A DNA stretch of 40,713 bases from Lentisphaeria bacterium UBA4640 (GCA_002405835.1 DHMO01000038.1:1-40713), one strand, 5' to 3'. Positions 6,807 to 15,482 are shown, counted from the stretch's first letter. Notes: generated by a model not told the origin, from the letters alone. Numbers and translations: made by a program.

Positions 6807-7712
6807 ATGAAGATCATCAAAGAGAACGGACCGGGCAACAGCGTCGATCACTACCGCGAGGACTGGTTCCCCGGAAACGACAAAATTTTCACGGCTCTCC
6901 GCGAGAACACTCCCGTTCCTTACGGACAGCTTCTCTGGCCGCGCTACTGCTCCGAAGTCCGGCGCAGGGGAACCGGCTGGTTCCGCTTTGAAAACACTCC
7001 CGAACTCACCTTTGAATATCTTTTCGAGGGAACTCTTTCCTATACACAGAACGGCGTCTCCGAACGGGTGAATCCGGGTGAAATCTACATCATGCATCCG
7101 GGCAGCGACATTGTGTTTCATGCGGGAACAAAGGATTTTTTCCACCGTTACCGCATCATGTTCTGCGGAACGCTTGCACATGAACTGGATCTGGAACTCG
7201 GACTTCATCGCCGCAACGTCTGCCGTCTCGCGAATCCGGAACCGTTCCTTGCCGGAATCCGCGCAATTGCGGAACGGATGCAGGCCGGCAATCCCGATGA
7301 TGCGGCGAAACTCTCCGCAATGGCATACTCGCTCATCACCGGATTTGCGGAGGAACTCAACCGCGGACGCGAGCAGGATATTCCGGAACCGCTCGGAAGA
7401 ATCGTGCGCGGAATCCGCGCAAACCCTTCCGGGGAAAAACCGATCCGGCGTCTTGCGGAGGAAAACGGAATGGAAGTCCACATGCTCATGCGCCTCTTCC
7501 GGAAACACCTCGGAGTCTCGCCGCTCGAATACCGGAACCGTCTGCGCATGGAAGAGGCGAAACGGCATCTCGCACGCTCCGGACTCTCAATGAAGGAGAT
7601 CGCGGAACGGCTCGGTTACCGGAATGCGCTCTATTTTTCCACCGCTTTCCGCAAGTACACCGGTGTGACGCCCTCTCTTTACCGCAAGCGCAGCCGCGGA
7701 ACAATCGAATGA
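6807..7712 (+). CDS. AraC-family transcription regulator with cupin-like sensor
   Basis: This 301-residue protein has an N-terminal sugar-sensing cupin-type domain (about residues 30-150, with FEYLFEGTLSYTQNG and VNPGEIYIMHPGSD). The C-terminal AraC/XylS double helix-turn-helix covers about 205-300 and includes GVSPLEYRNRLRMEEAKRHL and LGYRNALYFSTAFRKYTGVT. It stands divergent from the CapA-esterase operon, which it most likely activates in response to a sugar. An inverted repeat and two direct repeats in the gap are candidate sites. The start at 6807 follows a CGGAGC ribosome site. Its stop codon touches the stop codon of the convergent IclR gene, with no room for a terminator. Confidence 0.93.
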   Translation: MKIIKENGPGNSVDHYREDWFPGNDKIFTALRENTPVPYGQLLWPRYCSEVRRRGTGWFRFENTPELTFEYLFEGTLSYTQNGVSERVNPGEIYIMHPGSDIVFHAGTKDFFHRYRIMFCGTLAHELDLELGLHRRNVCRLANPEPFLAGIRAIAERMQAGNPDDAAKLSAMAYSLITGFAEELNRGREQDIPEPLGRIVRGIRANPSGEKPIRRLAEENGMEVHMLMRLFRKHLGVSPLEYRNRLRMEEAKRHLARSGLSMKEIAERLGYRNALYFSTAFRKYTGVTPSLYRKRSRGTIE

Positions 7713-8447
7713 TCAGGGCTGCTTTGCAAGAATCCCGCGCATATCTGCAGCAAGCGCAGAGCATTGCAGAAACAACTCCGGCGCAATGCGGTCGCCCTCA
7801 CCGAGAAACGAAAGGCCGTAAACCTGCGCACCGTCCATCAGAGGGAAACAGAGATTCCAGTGTCCGGAATCATCATGCCAGATCGCATGGCGGTCGCGCT
7901 GAAACTCTTCGATGCGGCGGAGAACGGAGTTGCGCCGACGCTCGCGCGCGATTCCGGTAAAACGTTCGTCAACATCCGCCAGCAGCATCTTCCGCGCCCG
8001 CTCCGCACCGTAACGGACGGAGAGAATCACAAGCGCGATGTTGGAATGCGAAAGAGCCTGCTCCGGAAGCGGAAGCGATGATATGCGGTGTCCGTTTTCA
8101 AAAAACGAGTGATACAGATAGACCAGCCGGTCGTTGAACATTCCCGCCAACGCTCCGCCGCAGCCCATCCGCTGAAGTTCGGAGTGCAGACGCAGAATCG
8201 CGTTCTGCGGGAAAAAGTTGTGGCGCAGACTCGACTGTCCGAGCTCGATCATACCGAGTCCGGGCTCGAATGTGCGGTATGAAACCTTGTGCACGTATCC
8301 GGCTTCGACCAGATCGGCAAGAAGTCTGCTCGCCGCAGGTGGCGTAATCCCCGTCTGTGTACAGATTTCTTTCAGCGACAGCGGATCGCGCGCCTGGGTC
8401 AGCGCTTCGAAAACGGCAAATGTTTTTTTCAGAATCAGGGTTTTCAT
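7713..8447 (-). CDS. IclR-family transcription regulator
   Basis: This 244-residue protein has an N-terminal winged helix-turn-helix (about residues 5-65, with LSLKEICTQTGI and PAASRLLADLVEAGYV) and a C-terminal GAF-like effector domain, the IclR layout. It stands divergent from the large FAD-dependent oxidoreductase and probably controls it and itself. An inverted repeat lies exactly between the -35 and -10 boxes of its own promoter. No ribosome site is seen before the ATG at 8447, and the predicted transcript start coincides with that ATG, so the mRNA may be leaderless. Downstream it abuts the AraC gene tail to tail. The effector ligand is not evident. Confidence 0.88.
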   Translation of the reverse strand: MKTLILKKTFAVFEALTQARDPLSLKEICTQTGITPPAASRLLADLVEAGYVHKVSYRTFEPGLGMIELGQSSLRHNFFPQNAILRLHSELQRMGCGGALAGMFNDRLVYLYHSFFENGHRISSLPLPEQALSHSNIALVILSVRYGAERARKMLLADVDERFTGIARERRRNSVLRRIEEFQRDRHAIWHDDSGHWNLCFPLMDGAQVYGLSFLGEGDRIAPELFLQCSALAADMRGILAKQP

Positions 8448-8453
8448 AACCGT

Positions 8454-8482
8454 ACTATAATTCCACTATGCGGAATTTTCAA
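8454..8482 (-). promoter_or_regulatory. IclR promoter with operator in the spacer
   Basis: On the minus strand TTGAAA (8482-8477), 17 bp, TATAGT (8459-8454). The inverted repeat AATTCC/GGAATT at 8459-8464 and 8472-8477 fills the spacer, an ideal place for self-repression. The predicted start, about 7 bp beyond the -10 box, is at or next to the IclR start codon at 8447. Confidence 0.7.
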
Positions 8483-8513
8483 GCAAAAGACCCTTTTCCG
8501 TCTTCTCCCGCCC

Positions 8514-8542
8514 TTGTTTCCGCATGGATTCCGGAGTATAAT
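8514..8542 (+). promoter_or_regulatory. Promoter of the FAD oxidoreductase
   Basis: TTGTTT (8514-8519), 17 bp, TATAAT (8537-8542). The predicted start near 8549 gives a 22-nt leader with an AAGGAG site before the ATG at 8571. Confidence 0.75.
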
Positions 8543-8570
8543 TGAAAAACAGAGAAAAAGGAGCTTCATC

Positions 8571-10301
8571 ATGATTATACCGAAAAAAAATCTTTCCGCC
8601 GACTTCGTAGTTGTCGGCGGCGGCATGGCCGGAATCTGCGCGGCGGTCGCGGCGGCGCGGAACGGAATCAAAACCGTGCTTGTTCAGGATCGTCCGATGC
8701 TCGGCGGCAACGCCTCCAGCGAAATCCGCATGTGGATCTGCGGCGCACACGGAAAAGACCAGAAAGAGGCGGGCATTCTGGAAGAAATCCTGCTCGAAAA
8801 CTATTACCTCAACCCCACTCTCCGCTTCACGATCTGGGACGACGTGCTCTACACGGTCGTCCGCGACGAACCGAATGTCACCCTTCTGCTGAACACAACC
8901 GTCATGGATACGGCGGTTGAAAACGGGAACATCGTCTCCGTATCCGCCTGGAACATGCACAGCTGCACCCGTTACGAAATCTCCGGACGCTTCTTCGCCG
9001 ACTGTTCGGGCGACAGCATCCTCCGTCTTTCCGGAGCGGAATACCGGACCGGACGCGAGGCATCTTCCGAATTCGGCGAAACGCATGCGCCGGAGCAGGC
9101 GGACGCCAAGACCATGGGAAATTCGATTCTCATTCAGCTCCGCCGCACGAACGGTCCGCACCGTCCGTTCATTGCGCCGGAATGGGCGTATCACTACACA
9201 AATGAAACCGTCCCGCGCAAAAACAGCATCGGCGAAAATCTCCGGCGCGGCAACTTCTGGTGGATGGAGTTCGGCGGCGTCCGCAACACCATTGCCGATG
9301 CCGATGAAATCCGCGACGAACTGCTCAAAATCGCCTACGGATGCTGGGAATACATCAAAAACAATCCCGACGGACACGCCGCCGAATGGGAGCTCGACTG
9401 GATCGGCAAACTCCCCGGCAAACGCGAAAACGTCCGTTACGTCGGCGACCACATCCTTACTCAGCCGGAAGTCGAAGCCGGCGGGCATTTCCCCGATGCG
9501 GTCTGTCACGGCGGCTGGAGCATGGACAACCATCACCCCGAAGCGTTCTACTATCCCGGCGCGCCGACCGTCTATCACCCCGCCCCCTCGCCCTACGGCA
9601 TCCCGTACAGCTGTCTCTATTCCCGCAACATCGGGAACCTGTTCTTTGCCGGACGCAACATCTCCTGCACGCACATGGCGATGAGTTCGACGCGCGTCAT
9701 GGCGACCTGCGCCACGATGGGACAGGCGATCGGCACAGCGGCCGCGCTCGCGGTCCGCCACAACACAACCCCGCGCGGTGTCCGTCTGAACCATCTGGAA
9801 GAACTGCGCGACACGCTCCTCGAACAGGACCAGTTCATTCCGTTCACGACCCGCAAGGTTTCCGCACTGAGCCGCTCCGCTAAAATTTCACATGAAGCGC
9901 TCCGCAACGGCATCGACCGCTCCATCGGCGACACCGACAACGGCGCGTGGATTGACCTCGGCTCCGACTGCCGTTACGAATTTTCCGCTCCGGCAACGCT
10001 CCATTCGGTCCGTGTTATTTTCGACAGCGACTTCGGCGACACCAAGCGGATGCGGAACATCGAAGGCATTCCGGAAGACGATGCGGAGCGTCATGTTCCC
10101 GGCACGATTGCGCGCGACTTCCGTCTTGAGATTCTGCGCAACGGCAAATGGGAACTTCTCCGGGAAATTGAGAACAACCGCAAACGTTACCTGCGTCTGA
10201 CCTTTGCCCCGGCGGAAGCCTCCGGCATCCGTCTGATTCCCGAACGTTCGTGGGATCCCGCCGCGTCCCGCGTGCACCTCTTCTGCTTTGAAGCGGAGTA
10301 A
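8571..10301 (+). CDS. FAD-dependent oxidoreductase with C-terminal discoidin-like domain
   Basis: This 576-residue protein begins with the FAD-binding VVVGGGMAGICAAVAAARNG (residues 12-31), followed by LGGNASSE, the pattern of the FAD_oxidored family common in Planctomycetes and Lentisphaerota. A second flavin motif, LFFAGRNISCTHMAMSSTR, lies near residue 360. Residues about 435-575 form a separate beta-rich module (DNGAWIDLGSDCRYEF, LHSVRVIFDSDF) that resembles an F5/8-type carbohydrate-binding domain. No signal peptide is present, so this module sits on a cytoplasmic enzyme. The substrate is probably a sugar or sugar derivative, by context only. The start at 8571 has AAGGAG 7 nt upstream; the frame is open further upstream but overlaps the divergent IclR gene. 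Confidence 0.85.
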   Translation: MIIPKKNLSADFVVVGGGMAGICAAVAAARNGIKTVLVQDRPMLGGNASSEIRMWICGAHGKDQKEAGILEEILLENYYLNPTLRFTIWDDVLYTVVRDEPNVTLLLNTTVMDTAVENGNIVSVSAWNMHSCTRYEISGRFFADCSGDSILRLSGAEYRTGREASSEFGETHAPEQADAKTMGNSILIQLRRTNGPHRPFIAPEWAYHYTNETVPRKNSIGENLRRGNFWWMEFGGVRNTIADADEIRDELLKIAYGCWEYIKNNPDGHAAEWELDWIGKLPGKRENVRYVGDHILTQPEVEAGGHFPDAVCHGGWSMDNHHPEAFYYPGAPTVYHPAPSPYGIPYSCLYSRNIGNLFFAGRNISCTHMAMSSTRVMATCATMGQAIGTAAALAVRHNTTPRGVRLNHLEELRDTLLEQDQFIPFTTRKVSALSRSAKISHEALRNGIDRSIGDTDNGAWIDLGSDCRYEFSAPATLHSVRVIFDSDFGDTKRMRNIEGIPEDDAERHVPGTIARDFRLEILRNGKWELLREIENNRKRYLRLTFAPAEASGIRLIPERSWDPAASRVHLFCFEAE

Positions 10302-10342
10302 GACGCGCCCCCTTATTCGATACAGTACTCCACGTTATCAAT

Positions 10343-10383
10343 ATATGCGGCTGCTGCGGAATGGTTCCGCAGCAGCCGCATAT
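10343..10383. terminator. Perfect 19-bp inverted repeat between convergent genes
   Basis: Bases 10343-10361 pair perfectly with 10365-10383 around a 3-nt loop. The repeat lies between the ends of the FAD oxidoreductase (plus) and the glycoside hydrolase (minus), so it should stop both transcripts. Neither strand has a long U-tract after it, which is unusual for an intrinsic terminator. Confidence 0.75.
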
Positions 10384-10452
10384 TTGCAAACGTTCTCCTT
10401 CCATTCCGGTTCAATGCGGAAATCATGCCGTCTGAACCGACTGCTTCATGTT

Positions 10453-13395
10453 TCAATTTCTTTCTGCTGCAATGCTGAAGTTACAGCGTTTTTTATGCAG
10501 TTCCGTTCCTGAGCCGAGTGTTGTTTCCCGGATTTTTGAACCATCCGAATCATCTATCTTGAGATCAAAGCCAAGAGCAGAACCAGTTTTTGCGCGAATG
10601 ACGAGAATGAAAGAATAGCCGTCGGCATTCTGCTTCACATCAAGTCTACAGTCGGCAGGCTTGACCGCTCCGGAGGTATGCAGTTTTTCTGCATCGCGCG
10701 GTGTGACAAACACCCGGAATGTTTTCGGAGTGTATTCCTGTGCATGGGTTTGCGGGAGAAAAAACGGAGCAAGGTCGAAAAAGAGCTCAACGCAATCCGT
10801 TTCCCAGGGTTTTCGGTTGCCGGAAGGTCCGCTGCCGGAGGCGTCTTTCACTCTCATTTCAACCTTGATTTCTCCATTTCCGAATGCGATTTCACCTTCC
10901 GCATTCTCCATTTTGAACACTCGCGGAATCAACTTGTTTTCCACAAGTTTCAGCGGGATACGGAAAACATTCCCGTTGACATGCAGCATCAGCGTCAGCG
11001 GGCTACCGTCATTCACAACATTCTTCACCGGAATCTCTATTGACTGCACAGCTTTCGGATTGAGAGTAAAGCTCTGCGGTTTCTGCGCAGTCAATCCGCC
11101 GCCTGTTATTCCGGCAAGACCTTTCTGTTCAACGTCGGAATCGTTGTAAAGAGAAATGAAGACCGAATTTCCGGCTTTGCGTGCCAATTCTCCCGTGCTC
11201 ACCGGCTGTTCCAAACGGATCGGAAGCCTCTCAAGTTTCGCAAGGAATTCCGCGTCCTCAAGGGTCCCCGGACGCAGGTAGTACGGAGCCGGACCAATCT
11301 CTTTTTCCTCCGGGACTTCCGGGTTTCCGAAGACATCCATCACCTCAAACGGGGAGAAATCCGCACGAACTCCTTTTTTCCGGCGATACTGCCAGACCGC
11401 CGCTATGAGCTTTCCCTCTTTGCGGTACACATAGCAGATTGCACCGTTGGAATAACGGATTTTTCTCACAGGTTCCGCAGCTTCGAACAAACGCGCCACG
11501 GCATTATACGCAACCGCATTTTCCGACAGAATCAGTTCATGAAAATTTTCATCTCCGGCAAGGCGGTTCGGTGTAAGAATCCGTTTCCAAATCTGATTCT
11601 CATTAATGGTTATTGACTGTCCGAGTCCTTCGCCGAGATCCACAAGAAAACGGCAGACGACCTCGTGCGGACGGCAGCGGCTTTCATTGTAGTAACGATG
11701 GTTCACGCCCTCAACCAGATAATACAGTTCCGTATTCCAAACCGGAATATCCCGTTTTCCGTATTCCGCCATTTTTTGCCGGAGCTCGGCGATGTTTTTA
11801 TCCGCGGGATACCGCGCACCGAGTTCCCGTGCGCCATAAGGATGAAAACCGAGAATATCGATGCACTCCAGCCCGCCGGCCTTGACACACTGATTCATCC
11901 ATGAAGCCGGCACGGCCCCGAAATCACTGCTCAAACAGAATCCGGAAATTTTCGCGGACGGATCAGCCTCCCGGATGGCATTGTACGCCTCTTTCAGATA
12001 TGAAACATATGTTTCAGGTGCAAGATAAAGGTTCGGTTCGTTTGCAATCTCATAGACCGGGATGCGTCCCCGGACATGCTTCACCGTCTGATAAATATAG
12101 TTGCGGTAAAATTCTTTCGGCGGCAGAATGATGTGTCCGCGAACGGAAGGCATGCAGTTCGGAGGATCGTTTTTCACCCGTTCCGAAAGAGGCAGCACCC
12201 AGCGGGGCCAGCGCTGAGGCTGATAATGGCGGAAATTCTCGATGAATCCATCGCCGATCACAGGGAAAAGAGTGATCTTGTATTTTCCGCAAATTTCCAG
12301 CTGGCGGTCCAGAAGCGAAAAATCAAATTTTCCGCGCTCCGGCTCAACAGCCGGCCAGTTGACGCCGCGAACCCCTGAATCATGATCCCGCAATATGCGG
12401 CAGCCGATTCGCGAATAGAGTTCAAAACGAGCCTCCAGCGGAGCATTGTAAACCGTATAAGCCGGCGACTTCAGCTGGGGAGCCATCCGGCAGGCGAATC
12501 CGCCGTTGAACCCGACCACAAAATCTTTGGTTACATCAACCGGTTTTGCTTCATATTTCCCGATTACACAGAAAAACTGATCAAGGGTGTTCACACCTGT
12601 TCCGGCAATCCTGATGCGGAAACCGCCGAAACGCTCCAGTCTGCGCGGAAGCAGCTCTATCTTTTTTGTTTCTCCCGGTTGAAGTTTCACTGCAACCGCT
12701 TCGCTGAAGCATTGTTTCCCGAAATACTCATCCGTTCCGGTTACAGTAAGCGTCTGCGCGAACACAGAGCTGGATGGATTGGAAACTTTCAGACACAGCT
12801 TCGCTGTTTCCCCGCGGTAATAAAGATTTTTATCCGGAACAGCAACCGCACAGACGGAAGCGGCGGCAGGATTCCCGACTTCTTCAAGTTTCAGATCATC
12901 AAACTGAAATGAATCCGCATGCTGAACATCATGCGTCGTCGGAGCGATCAGAATGTGATACCAGCCGCTGCCGTTCTGCTTTTCCGTGGTAAATGTGAAG
13001 CTGAACGACCTCCATCCGCGTTCCGTTTTAACCGTATGAGGATAGGCAAGCCATTTCCCGTCCACCTTGAAGATGCGGAAACAAACCGGGCTTCCGCCCT
13101 TTTCCGCCTTCACTTTCGCGGAAAAACGATAGGTTGCGGAAGGTTTCAGTTTGAATTCACGGGAAAAGACTGCAAAATATTCCGCATACGGATTTTCCAC
13201 AAGAAGCGAAAACTGTCCTGAACCCGGAGCTCCGGCGGAGAGCTTCAAGGGAATGAATTTCAATTCCGAATTCGAGGACGGACGCAACTCTTTTTCAAGC
13301 GCGAAACCATCCGTTCCCAATTCAAAAGAGCCGTTGAACACCGGGTTCGCCGTCAAAGCAAACGGAAGAAGGGAAAGCAATATGAATTTGTTCAT
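10453..13395 (-). CDS. Secreted multidomain glycoside hydrolase, clan A type
   Basis: This 980-residue protein starts with a Sec signal peptide (MNKFILLSLLPFALTANP). Residues about 20-175 look like a carbohydrate-binding jelly roll (NGSFELG start, FDDLKLEEVG end). A beta-rich region (180-290) leads to a TIM barrel (about 295-700). There GCRILRD and ANEPNLY (Glu453, likely acid/base) are followed by PVWNTELYY (Glu556, likely nucleophile), the clan GH-A pattern; GH39 or a GH5-like family is possible. The C-terminal 190 residues resemble a family-9-type carbohydrate-binding module (KPWETDCVELFFD). It probably cleaves a polysaccharide outside the cytoplasm. The start at 13395 follows a GGAGGAAGG site and fits the signal peptide. 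It is the last gene of an operon with a pseudopilin and an FAD oxidoreductase. Confidence 0.85.
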   Translation of the reverse strand: MNKFILLSLLPFALTANPVFNGSFELGTDGFALEKELRPSSNSELKFIPLKLSAGAPGSGQFSLLVENPYAEYFAVFSREFKLKPSATYRFSAKVKAEKGGSPVCFRIFKVDGKWLAYPHTVKTERGWRSFSFTFTTEKQNGSGWYHILIAPTTHDVQHADSFQFDDLKLEEVGNPAAASVCAVAVPDKNLYYRGETAKLCLKVSNPSSSVFAQTLTVTGTDEYFGKQCFSEAVAVKLQPGETKKIELLPRRLERFGGFRIRIAGTGVNTLDQFFCVIGKYEAKPVDVTKDFVVGFNGGFACRMAPQLKSPAYTVYNAPLEARFELYSRIGCRILRDHDSGVRGVNWPAVEPERGKFDFSLLDRQLEICGKYKITLFPVIGDGFIENFRHYQPQRWPRWVLPLSERVKNDPPNCMPSVRGHIILPPKEFYRNYIYQTVKHVRGRIPVYEIANEPNLYLAPETYVSYLKEAYNAIREADPSAKISGFCLSSDFGAVPASWMNQCVKAGGLECIDILGFHPYGARELGARYPADKNIAELRQKMAEYGKRDIPVWNTELYYLVEGVNHRYYNESRCRPHEVVCRFLVDLGEGLGQSITINENQIWKRILTPNRLAGDENFHELILSENAVAYNAVARLFEAAEPVRKIRYSNGAICYVYRKEGKLIAAVWQYRRKKGVRADFSPFEVMDVFGNPEVPEEKEIGPAPYYLRPGTLEDAEFLAKLERLPIRLEQPVSTGELARKAGNSVFISLYNDSDVEQKGLAGITGGGLTAQKPQSFTLNPKAVQSIEIPVKNVVNDGSPLTLMLHVNGNVFRIPLKLVENKLIPRVFKMENAEGEIAFGNGEIKVEMRVKDASGSGPSGNRKPWETDCVELFFDLAPFFLPQTHAQEYTPKTFRVFVTPRDAEKLHTSGAVKPADCRLDVKQNADGYSFILVIRAKTGSALGFDLKIDDSDGSKIRETTLGSGTELHKKRCNFSIAAERN

Positions 13396-13411
13396 TTTCC
13401 ACCTTCCTCCG

Positions 13412-14149
13412 TCATCTTTCAAACAGGGCCACATTGCCCGGACCGTATTTTTCCCCCTCGCCGCGGTACAGGCTCTTGATGGTCTGGACTTTCCGGCTGA
13501 CAACCGCGCCGTTCACTTTCAGGAATGTGGAACGCAGCTGATGAACAAAAATCTGATCCACAGCGCTCTCCAGACTCACTCCGCCGGAAACATCTATATA
13601 AGACCGCTCAATCTGGTTTGCATACAAAACTCCGTTTTCTCTGGCAGTCGGCTGCTGGCTTGTGACCAGAAACATCCCGGACTCCATCGCAGAAATCCGC
13701 GCCGTTTGAATCAGAGAATTTTTCTCCGGCTCTCCTCCGCCGCCCCAGTTTGAACCCAGAGCCTTATTCCAGGTAACTATCGGCATATACGAATTGAAAA
13801 ACCTCCCGGCGTTCCGTGTCGCATTCACCGGGGCGACCGTCCGGTGAGACGGGCAGAACCAGAGACCGCCCTGTTTATCAGAGCACTCTTTTGTTCCGGC
13901 ATACGCTCCAAGCACAACGGGAAAACGATTGGACTCATTGTCATTGACAAGCGGAAGGCGGTCCTCGTTATCACCCGTATAACTGAACGCTGCAATTCCA
14001 ATCTGCCGCAAATTTCCTGTACAGGTGATTTCCCGCGCCTTTTCCCGTGCCGAATTCAACGCAGGCAGAAGCATTCCGGCAAGGATTGCGATAATTGCAA
14101 TCGTTATAAGAAGCTCTATCAGAGTGAATTTTTTATTCTGCATGTTCAT
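13412..14149 (-). CDS. Type II/IV pseudopilin-like protein
   Basis: This 245-residue protein has a short positive leader, then FTLIELLITIAIIAILAGM, the prepilin N-terminal methylation helix, with the conserved Glu five residues after the cleavage point. The residue just before the cleavage point is Lys (NKK/FTLIELL) instead of the usual Gly. The rest (ALNSAREKAREITCTGNLRQIG and on) is the soluble head of the DUF1559-like pseudopilins that Lentisphaerota and Planctomycetes carry in many copies. It is expected in the inner membrane or in a secretion-type pseudopilus. It lies 10 bp after an FAD oxidoreductase and 16 bp before a secreted glycoside hydrolase, so it may help to display or export the hydrolase; that is inference. 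Starts at 14149 and 14143 are both possible behind AAGGAGG. Confidence 0.88.
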   Translation of the reverse strand: MNMQNKKFTLIELLITIAIIAILAGMLLPALNSAREKAREITCTGNLRQIGIAAFSYTGDNEDRLPLVNDNESNRFPVVLGAYAGTKECSDKQGGLWFCPSHRTVAPVNATRNAGRFFNSYMPIVTWNKALGSNWGGGGEPEKNSLIQTARISAMESGMFLVTSQQPTARENGVLYANQIERSYIDVSGGVSLESAVDQIFVHQLRSTFLKVNGAVVSRKVQTIKSLYRGEGEKYGPGNVALFER

Positions 14150-14159
14150 AAAACCTCCT

Positions 14160-15386
14160 TTACACCTTTTCCTTTGAAAGTTTGCGGACGGATATTCCGC
14201 GGTTGATGGCTTCGCACGCTTTTGCTCCGGCGGCCTCGCCCGTTTTGAGGCAATCGCCCGTGACCCGGTATGCGGCATGAGCAATATAAGACCCCGAAAT
14301 ACAGCGTCCGGCCGTCAGCAGATTCTCCGCATTCAGCGGGACCAGCGAGCGGAACGGTATCTCAAATCCGGGATTGACCAGATTCGTCTGATGATGCGCA
14401 CCCGGTTCATGAATATCCACACCAAAACGCACCTCGCAGATGCCGTCCGGCTGTTTTCTTCCGTTCTTCAGATCATCATCCGTAATATAATATTCCCCTC
14501 TGATCCGGCGGGTTTCACGCACGCCGATCACCGCGGGAAGCTCCGCAAGATAAACGTCACCGAGAAAATCGCGGATCAGTTCAAAATACTGCATTGCCTT
14601 CTCCACCTGGCGAAACCCTTCCTGCGCGGCTTTGCTCAACTGGTCGCCATCGCTCCCGGAAAGTTTGCGGATATGCGTCCACTGAACCAGAGCCTCGCCT
14701 TCACGCGGGAGTTTGATCAGAGCAGGGAAAGTGAACGGAACATCTTCCTCAAACTGTTCGCGGTCCTTCACCCGTTTTTCCAGAACCGTGTACCAGTCGA
14801 GAATGCGGTCGGCGGGGTATTCCCTGCGGACACCGCCGAGTTTGAACATCATGGTCATGGGCTGAAACGCGCCGTCCTCCGGACGCCCCACTTCAAACGG
14901 ACAGCCGGCACGCGCCGCAATGTCGCCATCGCCCGTGCAGTCGATCACGGCTTTTGCGCGGATCAGCTGTTTTCCTGATTTGTTCTGGACAAACACGCCG
15001 CGAACCTCGCGCTCCTCCATGAAAGGCTCGCATGCGATTGTGTAAAGGAGCACATCGATGTCCAGCTCCATTGCATAGCGGTTCAGCAGCAGAGCCATTT
15101 CGACCGGGTCGAACGAAATATCCCAAAGCCCGCCCCACGCCTTCCGCTCCATAAGTTTTTCGCGGATCTCCTTATTTAGTCCCTCTTTCCGGTTATCGAA
15201 AAACGGAGAAAGCAGACCAAGAGTCCACATTCCTCCCAGCTTCCCGCCGTATTCGACAAGCGTCACCCGTGCACCGTTCCGCGCCGCCGTGATCGCAGCA
15301 CCCATTCCGGCAGGTCCGGCGCCGACCACAAGCACATCGCATTCGCTGCGGACGGGAATTTCAAGCGATTGTCTTACTTTCTGCAT
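14160..15386 (-). CDS. FAD-dependent oxidoreductase
   Basis: This 408-residue cytoplasmic flavoprotein has VLVVGAGPAGMGAAITAARN (about residues 19-38) as FAD site, then LGGMWTLGLLSPFFDN and the DCTGDGDIAARAG motif of the FAD_oxidored family. A second nucleotide motif near the C-terminus, LLTAGRCISGSYIAHAAYR, closes the flavin site. It is related to, but shorter than, the oxidoreductase at 8.6-10.3 kb and lacks the added carbohydrate-binding-like domain. The start at 15386 has AGGAGG 7 nt upstream; the longer frame to 15452 would begin upstream of the predicted transcript start. It is the first gene of an operon with a pseudopilin and a glycoside hydrolase, so oxidation of a released sugar is a reasonable guess. 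Confidence 0.88.
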   Translation of the reverse strand: MQKVRQSLEIPVRSECDVLVVGAGPAGMGAAITAARNGARVTLVEYGGKLGGMWTLGLLSPFFDNRKEGLNKEIREKLMERKAWGGLWDISFDPVEMALLLNRYAMELDIDVLLYTIACEPFMEEREVRGVFVQNKSGKQLIRAKAVIDCTGDGDIAARAGCPFEVGRPEDGAFQPMTMMFKLGGVRREYPADRILDWYTVLEKRVKDREQFEEDVPFTFPALIKLPREGEALVQWTHIRKLSGSDGDQLSKAAQEGFRQVEKAMQYFELIRDFLGDVYLAELPAVIGVRETRRIRGEYYITDDDLKNGRKQPDGICEVRFGVDIHEPGAHHQTNLVNPGFEIPFRSLVPLNAENLLTAGRCISGSYIAHAAYRVTGDCLKTGEAAGAKACEAINRGISVRKLSKEKV

Positions 15387-15423
15387 AGAAAAACCTCCTG
15401 TTTTCTCTTTGGAAATCTTTTTT

Positions 15424-15473
15424 ATTATACCATAAAACCGCCAATTTGACAATGCAGAAAGATGTTGTATATT
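15424..15473. promoter_or_regulatory. Divergent promoters sharing one -35 box
   Basis: On the minus strand TTGTCA (15452-15447), 17 bp, TATAAT (15429-15424) drives the oxidoreductase operon. On the plus strand TTGACA (15446-15451), 16 bp, TATATT (15468-15473) drives the AraC gene. The two -35 boxes overlap by five base pairs, so one polymerase should exclude the other. Confidence 0.8.
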
Positions 15474-15482
15474 TACAGTATC

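Noticed and set aside
6684..7568. Long upstream extension of the CapA-like frame
   Set aside because: It overlaps the whole AraC gene on the other strand. The family start and an AAGGAG site place the true start at 6683.
8466..9794. A 442-residue minus-strand frame opposite the FAD oxidoreductase
   Set aside because: Shadow of the oxidoreductase codons. It overlaps both divergent promoters and has no family signature.
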